Of a stretch of 64,000 bases of DNA, positions 41,179-49,684 are shown piece after piece. The notes under the pieces were generated by a model. It did not search any database, was not told the DNA's origin, and was given only the letters and a program-made list of their open reading frames with translations. This DNA comes from Cyclobacteriaceae bacterium YHN15 (GTDB lineage Bacteria > Bacteroidota > Bacteroidia > Cytophagales > Cyclobacteriaceae). Positions within the stretch are counted from its first letter, which is position 1; every line of letters begins with the position of its first letter. The stretch lies in NCBI GenBank assembly GCA_003797895.1, contig RKQB01000002.1:621354-685353 (forward strand), written 5' to 3'. A program made the position numbers and the translations under genes.

Positions 41179-42501
41179 ATGTTAGTAAATACTCACATAC
41201 ATAAATTAGTCTTGATACTGCTCCTAATCTTCAGCACTCAAGCACAGGCCCAGGTCAAAGAATGGTCTTTGGAAGCATGTATAGATACCGCATTGGTGCA
41301 GAACAAAAACATACGGATTGCAAAAAACCAAGGGGAAATTGCCCAACTTAAAAATCAGGAAGCAAAATCCCAACTGCTGCCAAAGGTTTTTCTTCAAGGA
41401 GACTACCGGTATTTCACAGAACTCCCCTACCAATTGATGCCGCAATCCGCTTTCGGTGGACCTGAAGGAGTGTTCAAAGAAATCCAATTTGGGGTTCCTC
41501 ATAATATCAGCGCCAATCTGACCTTTAAAATGCCCCTCTATGATCCACAAGTAATGGGAAGCATCAAGGCATCGGCAGCTTTTCAGGAACTTACTTTTTT
41601 ACAGGAAGCCAAAACCAAAGAACAGGTATATCTGGAAGTCTCGAATCTGTATTATAATGCCCAGATATTGAAAAACAAACTGGCATTTATCAGAGAAAAC
41701 CTCTCCAATAGCCAAAAATTGCAAAAAAATATAGGTCTGCTTTTCGAACAGACTTTAGCACAGCGGACTGATTTGGACAAAGTACTTTTACAAAATCAAC
41801 AACTTGAAAGTGCCGCAATTCAAGTAGAAAGTCAGTATGAAACTGTTTTGAGAGCACTGAAATTTGTCATGGGACTCCCTTTGGATACTGAAATGGAAAT
41901 TCCTTTGGAGATCCATTTGAAGGAGACAGAAGAATGGACAACCCAAAAAACCTTGGACGAAATGATCCAAGAGAAAAAACAACAGGTCAGTCTATTGGAA
42001 CTCTCAACCCTAAAAAGCAGCAGAATCCCTAATCTCGCACTTTATGGCAATTATGGACAGACAGGTTTTGGTTTTACAGGAAATCCGGAATCTTTCCTGA
42101 ATTTCTTCCCTGTAAGCTTTGTGGGAATCCAATTGAGTGTCTCCCTTTTCAATGGAACTGTCACCCATAAGAAAATAAATCAGAAAAAGATTGAACTACA
42201 AAACGACCAATTACAACAGGAGTTGATTGCCCAACAAACGGATATGCTTTATCAAAATGCCTTACTGCAAAGCCAAGTAGCTAAAAACCAGTTACAGACC
42301 AGTCAAGAACAAATTCTCCTGGCCGAATCAGTTTACCAAAGAACCCTCCTCCAACAGCAGGAAGGTTTGGTAAGTCTTACGGAAGTGTTATTGGCTGATA
42401 ATGCATTGAGGGACGCCCAACAAGACTATATCAATACCATGGTCGAATACCTCAAAGCAAATCTTGACATCAAAAAAACCAGTGGAAACCTCTTGAATTG
42501 A
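41179..42501 (+). CDS. TolC-family outer-membrane efflux protein
   Basis: 440 residues: signal peptide (LVLILLLIFSTQAQAQ), then two repeats of long coiled-coil helices and short strands of the OEP fold (WSLEACIDTALVQNKNIRIAKNQGEIAQLKNQEAKSQLLPKV at the first; SVYQRTLLQQQEGLVSLTEVLLADNALRDAQQDYINTMVEYLKANLDI at the end). It forms the trimeric outer-membrane tunnel for the RND pump encoded next. The start is the ATG at 41179; the segment just inside contains AGTAAATACT. Gap to the adaptor is 7 bp. Confidence 0.95.
   Translation: MLVNTHIHKLVLILLLIFSTQAQAQVKEWSLEACIDTALVQNKNIRIAKNQGEIAQLKNQEAKSQLLPKVFLQGDYRYFTELPYQLMPQSAFGGPEGVFKEIQFGVPHNISANLTFKMPLYDPQVMGSIKASAAFQELTFLQEAKTKEQVYLEVSNLYYNAQILKNKLAFIRENLSNSQKLQKNIGLLFEQTLAQRTDLDKVLLQNQQLESAAIQVESQYETVLRALKFVMGLPLDTEMEIPLEIHLKETEEWTTQKTLDEMIQEKKQQVSLLELSTLKSSRIPNLALYGNYGQTGFGFTGNPESFLNFFPVSFVGIQLSVSLFNGTVTHKKINQKKIELQNDQLQQELIAQQTDMLYQNALLQSQVAKNQLQTSQEQILLAESVYQRTLLQQQEGLVSLTEVLLADNALRDAQQDYINTMVEYLKANLDIKKTSGNLLN
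41184..41193. promoter_or_regulatory. Second copy of AGTAAATACT at the start of the TolC gene
   Basis: Identical 10-mer to 40561-40570, 16 bp downstream of the tetR stop codon. It lies inside the first codons of the TolC-type gene, so it may be an internal operator or a coincidence in AT-rich sequence. Confidence 0.25.
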
Positions 42502-42508
42502 TATTAAA

Positions 42509-43558
42509 ATGAAAAAGATCTTATATATCCTGATCCCTTTGGTCTTAATAGGCCTGGTGGTGGCAAAATTGCTCACAAATAAGCAAATCGCTGAAGAGCG
42601 GGTCTATCTTTATGATCGTGAGCGGCCTGTACAGGTTACTGCCATGCAAGTAAAACAAGCAAGCCTTCAACCTGAATACAACTTTACTGGCACCTTTGAT
42701 CCAAATAGAGAAAGTAAGCTCAGTGCAGAAATTCAAGGGAAAGTCAACCGTATTTTGGTAGAGGAAGGCGCAACTGTCAGAAAAGGCCAGGTACTTATCC
42801 AACTGGATGACGCCTTACTACAGCTTCAGCTCAAGGCCGCTGAAGTCCAGGTCAAGGGCTTGGAAGCCGACCTCAAACGTTATCGGATCCTAGTCGAAAA
42901 TGAAGCCATACAGGGCATAAAATTGGAAAAAACCGAATTGTCACTTGAAACAGCCCAAGTTCAGGTCAACACCCTCAAAGAACAAATCAATAAGTCCCAA
43001 ATCCGTGCTCCTTTTTATGGTATCATTACTGCCCAACTTACAGAGGAAGGTGATTTTGCGGCTCCCGGAAAACCACTGCTGCAACTTACGGACATTGGGC
43101 AACTCAAATTAGGAATTCAGGTACCCGAAAAAGACCTTAAGCTTTTTGAATTAGGCGAGGTTTATACAGTCAGTGTTCCTGCCATTCCTGTGGAAATCAA
43201 CGGAAAAGTAAATCTGATAGGAAGCAGAGGAAATCCTGCCAATAGTTTCCCGGTGGAAATCATTGTTTCCAATCTGTCCAAAAAAGAAATCAAAGCAGGA
43301 ATGTTCGGTCAATTAATCCTAAAAGACAATACAGAAATTACCGGAATTTTAATCCCTTCTGCCGCCATATTGGGCTCCGATCTGGAACCTCAGGTGTATA
43401 TAGTCAATGAGGGCAAAGCAATGATCCGGAATATTCAGATTGAAAAAAGGATGCAGGATCAGGTTCTTGTCCGCTCCGGACTTAAAGAAAATGACGTCGT
43501 TATTATCGGAGGTCTGATCAATGTATTTGAGGGTGCTTCAGTAATAACAAACCTTTAA
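42509..43558 (+). CDS. RND efflux periplasmic adaptor (membrane fusion protein)
   Basis: 349 residues with an N-terminal membrane helix (ILYILIPLVLIGLVVAKLL), biotinyl-lipoyl-like halves (SAEIQGKVNRILVEEGATVRKGQVLIQLDD and KSQIRAPFYGIITAQLTEEGDFAAPGKPLLQLTD), a coiled-coil hairpin between them, a beta barrel and a membrane-proximal domain (VLVRSGLKENDVVIIGGLINVFEGASV). It links the pump at 43569 to the TolC protein. No lipobox, so it is anchored by its helix. Complete and normal in length. Confidence 0.95.
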   Translation: MKKILYILIPLVLIGLVVAKLLTNKQIAEERVYLYDRERPVQVTAMQVKQASLQPEYNFTGTFDPNRESKLSAEIQGKVNRILVEEGATVRKGQVLIQLDDALLQLQLKAAEVQVKGLEADLKRYRILVENEAIQGIKLEKTELSLETAQVQVNTLKEQINKSQIRAPFYGIITAQLTEEGDFAAPGKPLLQLTDIGQLKLGIQVPEKDLKLFELGEVYTVSVPAIPVEINGKVNLIGSRGNPANSFPVEIIVSNLSKKEIKAGMFGQLILKDNTEITGILIPSAAILGSDLEPQVYIVNEGKAMIRNIQIEKRMQDQVLVRSGLKENDVVIIGGLINVFEGASVITNL

Positions 43559-43568
43559 TCCTACCGCC

Positions 43569-46500
43569 ATGAACATTACCTCCATATCAATCAACAGGCC
43601 TTCGCTGATAATTGTGCTTTTCAGCGTATTTATCCTCTTGGGCTACATAGGATTTACCAATCTTTCTTATGAGCTGATGCCTGACTTTAATCAGCCGGTT
43701 GTGGTGATTAAAACTGTCTATCCAGGTGCTGAACCGGAAGAAGTGGAAAGCTCGGTTTCACAAAAGATAGAGGATGCACTCTCCAATCTGGAGGGCGTAG
43801 ATTACCTGGTCACCAAATCCCTTCCCAATGCATCAGTAGTAATAGCCAATATGAAATATGGTGTGGATCTGGACAAGGCCATGTTGGATGCCCAACGCTA
43901 TATCGATAATATCCGAAAAGATTTACCTGACCAGGTTCTTTCTCCGGAAATGAGCAAGGTGTCGCCCAATGACCTGCCTATCTTGTCCATTACGGCTACA
44001 AGTAAATTGAGCAGTACCGCTTTTTATCAAAATATGATAGATGAGTACCTTCCGCAAATTCAGCAGATAAAAGGGGTGGCTGAAATCACTGTTTTGGGAG
44101 GTGAGCAACGGGAAGTCCAGGTCAAAGTAGACCAGGAAAAGCTGCGTCAGTACAAAGTTTCCCTCAACCAGGTAGTGGAAGCTATCAACCGCTCAGGTCT
44201 GGATATTCCTGCCGGAATAGTCCAGACGGATAAAAAACGGAGTTCAGTCCGACTGACTGGAAAATTCAATACCCTGGAGAATATCCAGCATGTACAGGTT
44301 GCTATGCCCATTCAGGGAAGTCCTGTATATGTAAGGGATTTAGCTATTGTGAAGGACGGTATCAAAGAAATCACCTCTGTCAGCCGCTATAATGGCCAGG
44401 AAGGCATAGGCCTCTTGCTTAAAAAACAAGGAGACGCCAATGCTGTAGATGTTTCACGAGCCGTTCGGGAAAAGTTATCACAACTCGAAAAACTGCATGC
44501 TGCCGAAAGGATAAGTTTCATCATCGCAGATGACAGTACCGACAATACCATTGCAGCGGTAAATTCTGTGGTGTTTGATCTGATTTTGGCCGTGATTCTG
44601 GTTTCATTGGTAATGCTGCTTTTTTTGAGAAGTTTCAGAAACTCCCTGATCGTCTTGGTGGCTATTCCAACTTCTTTGGTCACAGCATTTGCTGTGATGT
44701 GGATCTTGGGTTACACTTTAAACCTGATGACCTTGCTGGCGATGTCGCTGATTATCGGGATTTTAGTGGATGATGCCACAGTCGTTTTGGAAAACATCCA
44801 GAGACACTTGGATATGGGCAAAAATAAGCGGGAAGCTGCTATGGAAGGGCGTATGGAGATCGGATTTTCTGCCCTTTCGATCACCTTGGTGGATGTGGTA
44901 GTTTTCCTGCCAATTCTCTTTCTTCAGGTATTTGTTGCAGATATGCTGAAACAATTTTCAGTAGTTGTAATCACCTCCACCTTAACCAGTTTATTGGTAG
45001 GTTTTACGCTGACTCCCTGGATGGCATCAAGAATCGGTAAATCTGAAGATCTGCAACCCAGCAATGCCTTTAACAGGTTTTTGATCTGGTTTGAACTTCA
45101 ATTGGACCATTTTATTTCCTGGTACGGGAGACAACTTGCCTGGGTACTTGATCATAAACTGGCTTTTGTTGGAATAGTTCTGGCTCTTTTTGCAATGACC
45201 GCCTTAATCTTGAAACAGGGAATTATCGGCAAAGAGCTGATAGCTACCGGAGACCAGGGGAAATTCAGGATGTATCTGGAATATGATAAATCCACAAGCA
45301 TCAAAGAGAACAATATCAGGACACTTGAAGTAGAACAATTTCTGCTTCAACAGCCTGAAGTATCCACAGTGTTCAGCAATTTAGGTGGCCCTTCTACCGG
45401 AATAGGAAGTTTAGGGGTAGGTTCTGCTTATAAGTCTGAATTGACAGTCCAATTGAAAGATGCCAAAGAAAGAAACAAAGTCCCGACAGAAACCTACATG
45501 AAAAATGTACGGGAAGAACTGAAAAAAGAATTTCCAGGAGCAAGCTATGCCATGTCGGCCTTAGGCTTGGTTCCCCGATCCGCACCTATAGAATTGACGC
45601 TCAGTGGACCCAACCAGGGTAAAGTCATGGCTGAAGCCAACAATTTAAAAACCGTTATTGAAAATATTCCAGGAGCAGACTTTGTCAAGTTATCCGTGGA
45701 AGAAGGCAGTCCTGAATTTCAGATCATCCCTGACCAGGACAAGTTACAGCGTTTAGGCCTCAATAATGCTTATGTTGGCTTGAATGTGAGAAATGCGCTA
45801 AGTGGCAACGATGATGCTACTTTGACACAGGAGGGTACTGAATACCCCATTCGAATACAGTTGGATAATTTCAACAGACAGAATTTTGATGATGTAAAGC
45901 GATTGCTTTTGGTCAATCCCATGGGAATGCCCATCGAACTTTCACAGGTCGCGGAGATTGTGCAGGATAAATCCCCTTCTCTTTTGGAGAGGAAAGACAG
46001 ACAGTCCGCTGTGACCATTACAGCAGACGCTTTGGGGAGGCCATCTGGAACAGTTGCCGATGAGGTGGTAGCCTATTTTAAGGAAAATCCCCTTCCTGAA
46101 GATATCAGCTATGTTTGGGGATCGGACATCAAAAGGCAAAATGACAGCTTTGGGGCTTTGGGATCTGTTCTATTGATTTCCTTCCTCTTGATTTATTTGA
46201 TCATGGTGGCCTTATATGATAGCTTCGTCTATCCTTTTGTGGTGTTATTTTCAATCCCTGTGGCAGTCATAGGTGCTTTCTTGGCACTCAATCTTTCCAT
46301 GAACAATCTCAGTTTGTTTGCCCTACTCGGCCTGATAATGCTGATGGGCTTGGTAACCAAAAACGCCATCCTTATTGTGGATTTCACCAATCAACTTAAG
46401 GAAAAAGGCTATTCCGTGCGAGATGCCCTGATGGAAGCCGGAAAAGGCAGGATGCGTCCTATCCTGATGACTACTTTGTCCATGGTTTTTGGGATGCTCC

Positions 46501-46688
46501 CTATTGCCCTCGCGGCAGGCACTGCTTCCGAATGGAAAAACGGATTGGCATGGGTGATAATCGGTGGACTGCTTTCCTCATTGATACTGACTGTTTATTT
46601 GGTACCTGTGGTGTATGAAGCTATAGAAAAACTAAGGCAAAAGATGAGTAGAAAATCAATTGTGAGCATAGAAAAAAAGGCAGTTTAA
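43569..46688 (+). CDS. RND multidrug efflux permease (HAE1 type)
   Basis: 1039 residues with 12 membrane helices in the RND pattern (helix 1, large periplasmic loop, helices 2-6, cytoplasmic loop, helix 7, second periplasmic loop, helices 8-12). Family marks are INRPSLIIVLFSVFILLGYIGF at the start, GILVDDATVVLENIQRH in helix 4, with the Asp pair that carries protons, and GLVTKNAILIVDFTNQLKEKG in the C-terminal half. This is a proton-driven exporter of drugs, dyes or metabolites. No metal-efflux motif was seen, so the HAE1 (organic substrate) assignment is favoured. It ends the TetR operon and is followed by a 13-bp inverted repeat. Confidence 0.96.
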   Translation: MNITSISINRPSLIIVLFSVFILLGYIGFTNLSYELMPDFNQPVVVIKTVYPGAEPEEVESSVSQKIEDALSNLEGVDYLVTKSLPNASVVIANMKYGVDLDKAMLDAQRYIDNIRKDLPDQVLSPEMSKVSPNDLPILSITATSKLSSTAFYQNMIDEYLPQIQQIKGVAEITVLGGEQREVQVKVDQEKLRQYKVSLNQVVEAINRSGLDIPAGIVQTDKKRSSVRLTGKFNTLENIQHVQVAMPIQGSPVYVRDLAIVKDGIKEITSVSRYNGQEGIGLLLKKQGDANAVDVSRAVREKLSQLEKLHAAERISFIIADDSTDNTIAAVNSVVFDLILAVILVSLVMLLFLRSFRNSLIVLVAIPTSLVTAFAVMWILGYTLNLMTLLAMSLIIGILVDDATVVLENIQRHLDMGKNKREAAMEGRMEIGFSALSITLVDVVVFLPILFLQVFVADMLKQFSVVVITSTLTSLLVGFTLTPWMASRIGKSEDLQPSNAFNRFLIWFELQLDHFISWYGRQLAWVLDHKLAFVGIVLALFAMTALILKQGIIGKELIATGDQGKFRMYLEYDKSTSIKENNIRTLEVEQFLLQQPEVSTVFSNLGGPSTGIGSLGVGSAYKSELTVQLKDAKERNKVPTETYMKNVREELKKEFPGASYAMSALGLVPRSAPIELTLSGPNQGKVMAEANNLKTVIENIPGADFVKLSVEEGSPEFQIIPDQDKLQRLGLNNAYVGLNVRNALSGNDDATLTQEGTEYPIRIQLDNFNRQNFDDVKRLLLVNPMGMPIELSQVAEIVQDKSPSLLERKDRQSAVTITADALGRPSGTVADEVVAYFKENPLPEDISYVWGSDIKRQNDSFGALGSVLLISFLLIYLIMVALYDSFVYPFVVLFSIPVAVIGAFLALNLSMNNLSLFALLGLIMLMGLVTKNAILIVDFTNQLKEKGYSVRDALMEAGKGRMRPILMTTLSMVFGMLPIALAAGTASEWKNGLAWVIIGGLLSSLILTVYLVPVVYEAIEKLRQKMSRKSIVSIEKKAV

Positions 46689-46749
46689 TATAAATTATCA
46701 ATAACACATATTGGATTAAAGCTTCAATTGAGTCAACCTGAATAACTAA

Positions 46750-46788
46750 GAATATCCTTTGAATTATTGAAAACCTCAAAGGATATTC
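46750..46788 (+). terminator. 13-bp perfect inverted repeat after the RND operon
   Basis: GAATATCCTTTGA (46750-46762) pairs with TCAAAGGATATTC (46776-46788) around a 13-nt loop. There is no T-tract, so it may be a processing or stabilising hairpin as much as a terminator. A second, looser repeat AAACAAGT (46804-46811) / ACTTGTTT (46848-46855) follows before the next gene. Confidence 0.5.
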
Positions 46789-46888
46789 AGGATAAATTCC
46801 CTCAAACAAGTGACAAAAGTCATAATATACCTGTCGCTTTTTGGCTAACTTGTTTATTGGTGAACTGAATCTCTAAAATCCCATAGCT

Positions 46889-47146
46889 ATGCTAAAAATC
46901 AAGAAAAATATCGCCATAAGTGATTCGGGTTTTGTTTTCGACCCTGGCACGGGTGATTCCTATTCACTGAATCCTACCGGATTGGAAATAGTACAGATGA
47001 TCAAATCAGGGAAATCTTTTGAAGAAATTTTTCAGGATTTTGCGACAAAATATGAAGTGGAAGAGGAAGCCTTTGAAAAATATTATTATGACTTCACTAC
47101 TACCCTAAAGCAGTTGAGGCTGACGGAACCCAATGGAGAAGATTAA
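46889..47146 (+). CDS. PqqD-like peptide-recognition protein, first gene of an unusual biosynthetic operon
   Basis: 85 residues with the PqqD winged-helix pattern: MLKIKKNIAISDSGFVFDPGTGDSYSLNPTGLEIVQMIKSGKSFEEI. The VFDP-x-T-G-x-x-Y-x-L-N-x-T-G-x-x-I core and the helical end with repeated Glu/Tyr match the family that binds leader peptides for modification enzymes (RiPP recognition element) or acts as a carrier-like partner. It overlaps the ATP-grasp gene by 14 bp, which implies that it works with that ligase. No precursor peptide gene of RiPP type directly precedes it. Confidence 0.82.
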   Translation: MLKIKKNIAISDSGFVFDPGTGDSYSLNPTGLEIVQMIKSGKSFEEIFQDFATKYEVEEEAFEKYYYDFTTTLKQLRLTEPNGED

Positions 47147-48179
47147 ATTAAATATTGCATTATCAGGCCTAAATAATATTGACAGTCCTGGGCCGGGAAT
47201 TCCTGTTACAAGGGGATTAAAAGATTCTCTTTTAATAGATCCGAAAATCATAGGATTGGCCTATGACAACCTGGAACCAGGACCTTATATGCATGAGCTG
47301 ATTGATAAAACCTATAAGGTACCCTACCCTTCCGATGGCGTGGAGCCACTTTTGGACAGAATCAGATACATCCATGAAAAGGAACACATTGATGTGCTTA
47401 TTCCAAATTTTGATTCAGAACTTTTCACGTTCATGAAATCGGAAAGAACCTTAAAAGAGATGGGCATCAGGACATTTCTTCCTACCCTACAGCAGTTTGA
47501 GGAAAGGCATAAATCCAACCTGCCTCAGTTTGGAGAAAAATATGGTGTGAAAGTCCCTTACAGCGAGCCCATTGGCAGTATCATGGATTTTAGAAAAATC
47601 GAAGACAAATTCGAATACCCTGTGGTCGTCAAGGGGAAATTCTATGATGCCTACATCGCTTATGATTTCGAACAAGTAGGTATTTATTTCAATAAAATCG
47701 CTGCCAAATGGGGACTACCTATCGTAATTCAGGAATTTGTCAAAGGTACGGAAGTCAATGTGGTAGCACTGGGGGACGGGAATGGAAATACAATTGGAGC
47801 GGTACCTATGCGAAAAACGTATATCACAGACAAAGGAAAAGGCTGGGGAGGAATTACTTTAGAAGATCCAGTGATGCTGGAATTGACCCATAAAATCATT
47901 TCCCAAACCAAATGGAGAGGTGGTATGGAACTCGAACTTATCCGGACTTCTGACAATGAACTCTACATGATTGAAATAAATCCAAGATTACCAGCGTGGG
48001 TTTATCTGGCTGTTGCAGCCGGACAAAATCTACCGGAAGCACTGGTCATGTTGGCTATGGAAATGCCGGTAAAGCCATTCTCCCACTATGAAGTCGGGAA
48101 AATGTTCATCAGGTATTCCTATGACATGATATGTGATTTGAAAGAATTTGAACAGCTTTCCACCAAAGGAGAACTTTAA
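47133..48179 (+). CDS. ATP-grasp ligase (carbamoyl-phosphate-synthase-like / carboxylate-amine ligase)
   Basis: 348 residues. The N-terminal pre-ATP-grasp domain contains LNIALSGLNNIDSPGPGIPVTRGLKD and the DVLIPNFDSEL segment; the ATP-grasp domain follows with FEYPVVVKGKFYDAYIAYDFE (nucleotide Lys), IVIQEFVKGTEVNVVALGDG and the Mg-binding ELELIRTSDNELYMIEINPRLPAW (Glu-x-Asn). These features are those of carboxylate-amine ligases such as the carbamoyl-phosphate-synthase L-chain and PylC-like enzymes. It should join a carboxylate to an amine using ATP. The substrate is not known; partners are the PqqD-like protein upstream and the PLP decarboxylase 19 bp downstream. Confidence 0.9.
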   Translation: MEKIKLNIALSGLNNIDSPGPGIPVTRGLKDSLLIDPKIIGLAYDNLEPGPYMHELIDKTYKVPYPSDGVEPLLDRIRYIHEKEHIDVLIPNFDSELFTFMKSERTLKEMGIRTFLPTLQQFEERHKSNLPQFGEKYGVKVPYSEPIGSIMDFRKIEDKFEYPVVVKGKFYDAYIAYDFEQVGIYFNKIAAKWGLPIVIQEFVKGTEVNVVALGDGNGNTIGAVPMRKTYITDKGKGWGGITLEDPVMLELTHKIISQTKWRGGMELELIRTSDNELYMIEINPRLPAWVYLAVAAGQNLPEALVMLAMEMPVKPFSHYEVGKMFIRYSYDMICDLKEFEQLSTKGEL

Positions 48180-48198
48180 ACAGCAAAATGAAACAGCC

Positions 48199-49557
48199 AT
48201 GACCAAATTAATATTTGAAAGACCCATTATACAAAGGATCAATGCCGGGCTGCCCAGCAAATATGGTATGGCCCATAAATTGGAACCCATCAGTCATATT
48301 GATAATGTTTCCATCAAATCCTTAATGGATTCCTACGGTTCTCCTTTATTTATCATCTCAGAGTCCACCATCAGAAAAACTTATAAGAATGCATTCAGGG
48401 CCTTCAGTTCAAGGTATCCCAAAGTCCAATTTGCATGGTCTTATAAAACCAACTACCTGAATGCAGTCTGTAATGTCTTTCACCAGGAAGGATCCTGGGC
48501 GGAGGTGGTTTCTGGTTTTGAATACGACAAGGCAATAGCCAATGGCGTACCGGGTGAATTGATCATATTCAACGGTCCGGATAAAAGCAGGCAAGATCTG
48601 GAAAAAGCCATCAAAAACGGCTCCCTGATCCATATCGATCACTTTGACGAATTATATGAGATTATTTCACTATCCAAAGAAATAGAAGAAAGACCCAAAG
48701 TTGCCATTCGCGTCAATATGGATACCGGAATTTATCCCCGTTGGGACAGGTTTGGATTCAACTATGAAAACGGTGAAGCCTGGGATGCCCTCAACCGGAT
48801 CATGGCCAACAAAAAACTGGATTTATTAGGTTTGCATACCCATATCGGAACCTACATGATGAGTACGGATGCCTACAAAATAGCGGCAACCAAATTGGCT
48901 TCTCTTGCAGTCAGATTAGAACAAAAACACGGGCACGTCCTACAATACATAGATATGGGCGGTGGTTTCGCTTCCAAGAATACCCTCAGAGGGGCATATT
49001 ATCCAGGCACTGATACCACACCCTCATTTGATGACTTTGCTGAGGCCATTACATCAGCGTTTATGAGCAGTGAAATCAAGCCGGATAACCTGCCTTTACT
49101 AATATTGGAAAATGGGCGTGCGCTGATTGATGATGCAGGCTATTTGGCAGGAACAGTTCTAGCCAATAAAAGATTGGCAGATGGCAGAAGGGCGACTATT
49201 ATTGATGCAGGAGTCAATATCTTGTTTACGGCATTTTGGTACGAACATGACATCAGGCCAGTGGAACCTGTTTCGGAACAGACAGAAGACACCACCATCT
49301 ATGGGCCATTATGTATGAATATTGATGTCATCAGGGGAAATGTCATGTTCCCTCTCCTTAAAAAGGGGGACCACTATGTGATCAGAAGGGTTGGAGCGTA
49401 CAACAACACCCAATGGCTGCAATTCATCAGCATGAGGCCAAATGTAGTGATGATTGACAGCAAAGGAGAGCCACATTTGATCAGAAAAAACGAAACGCTG
49501 GAAACCATCAATTCCCAAGAGCTGACTCCTGAACATCTGAAAAATTTTGACCTATAA
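48199..49557 (+). CDS. Fold-type III PLP-dependent decarboxylase (diaminopimelate/ornithine decarboxylase-like)
   Basis: 452 residues from the ATG at 48199; frame extends upstream only to a TTG inside the ATP-grasp gene. PLP Lys83 lies in FAWSYKTNY; the glycine-rich phosphate site is MGGGFASKN; LLGLHTHIG carries the stacking His; ILENGRALIDDAGYL is the ExGR loop; and the C-terminal substrate motif is GPLCMNIDVI with Cys372, followed by VGAYNN. The catalytic set for decarboxylation of a basic or diamino acid is complete. An N-terminal extension of about 45 residues precedes the fold, longer than in LysA. In this operon it may decarboxylate an amino acid attached or released by the ATP-grasp enzyme. 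Confidence 0.9.
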   Translation: MTKLIFERPIIQRINAGLPSKYGMAHKLEPISHIDNVSIKSLMDSYGSPLFIISESTIRKTYKNAFRAFSSRYPKVQFAWSYKTNYLNAVCNVFHQEGSWAEVVSGFEYDKAIANGVPGELIIFNGPDKSRQDLEKAIKNGSLIHIDHFDELYEIISLSKEIEERPKVAIRVNMDTGIYPRWDRFGFNYENGEAWDALNRIMANKKLDLLGLHTHIGTYMMSTDAYKIAATKLASLAVRLEQKHGHVLQYIDMGGGFASKNTLRGAYYPGTDTTPSFDDFAEAITSAFMSSEIKPDNLPLLILENGRALIDDAGYLAGTVLANKRLADGRRATIIDAGVNILFTAFWYEHDIRPVEPVSEQTEDTTIYGPLCMNIDVIRGNVMFPLLKKGDHYVIRRVGAYNNTQWLQFISMRPNVVMIDSKGEPHLIRKNETLETINSQELTPEHLKNFDL

Positions 49558-49633
49558 CCACTTCTGATAAGGCCATGAAATCGAGCATGAGGAGAACCTC
49601 ACACAGTGGGATGATTATAATTGCGAGATTCCA

Positions 49634-49649
49634 TCCCGACAAATCGGGA
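49634..49649. repeat. Short hairpin repeat TCCCGA-CAAA-TCGGGA
   Basis: Perfect 6-bp stem with a 4-nt loop between the decarboxylase and transporter genes. I recall very similar TCCCGA-N4-TCGGGA hairpins as scattered repeats in genomes of this group, but only one copy is in this window. Confidence 0.5.
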
Positions 49650-49684
49650 CAAGTTCTGACCTATTCAAATCAAATTATAAACAG

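Noticed and set aside
46750..46788. Repeat containing TCCTTTGA / TCAAAGGA considered as another Rrf2 operator
   Set aside because: The half-sites are in the opposite order (TCCTTT before AAAGGA) and 13 nt apart, so it does not fit the TAAAGGA-N8-TCCTTTA pattern.
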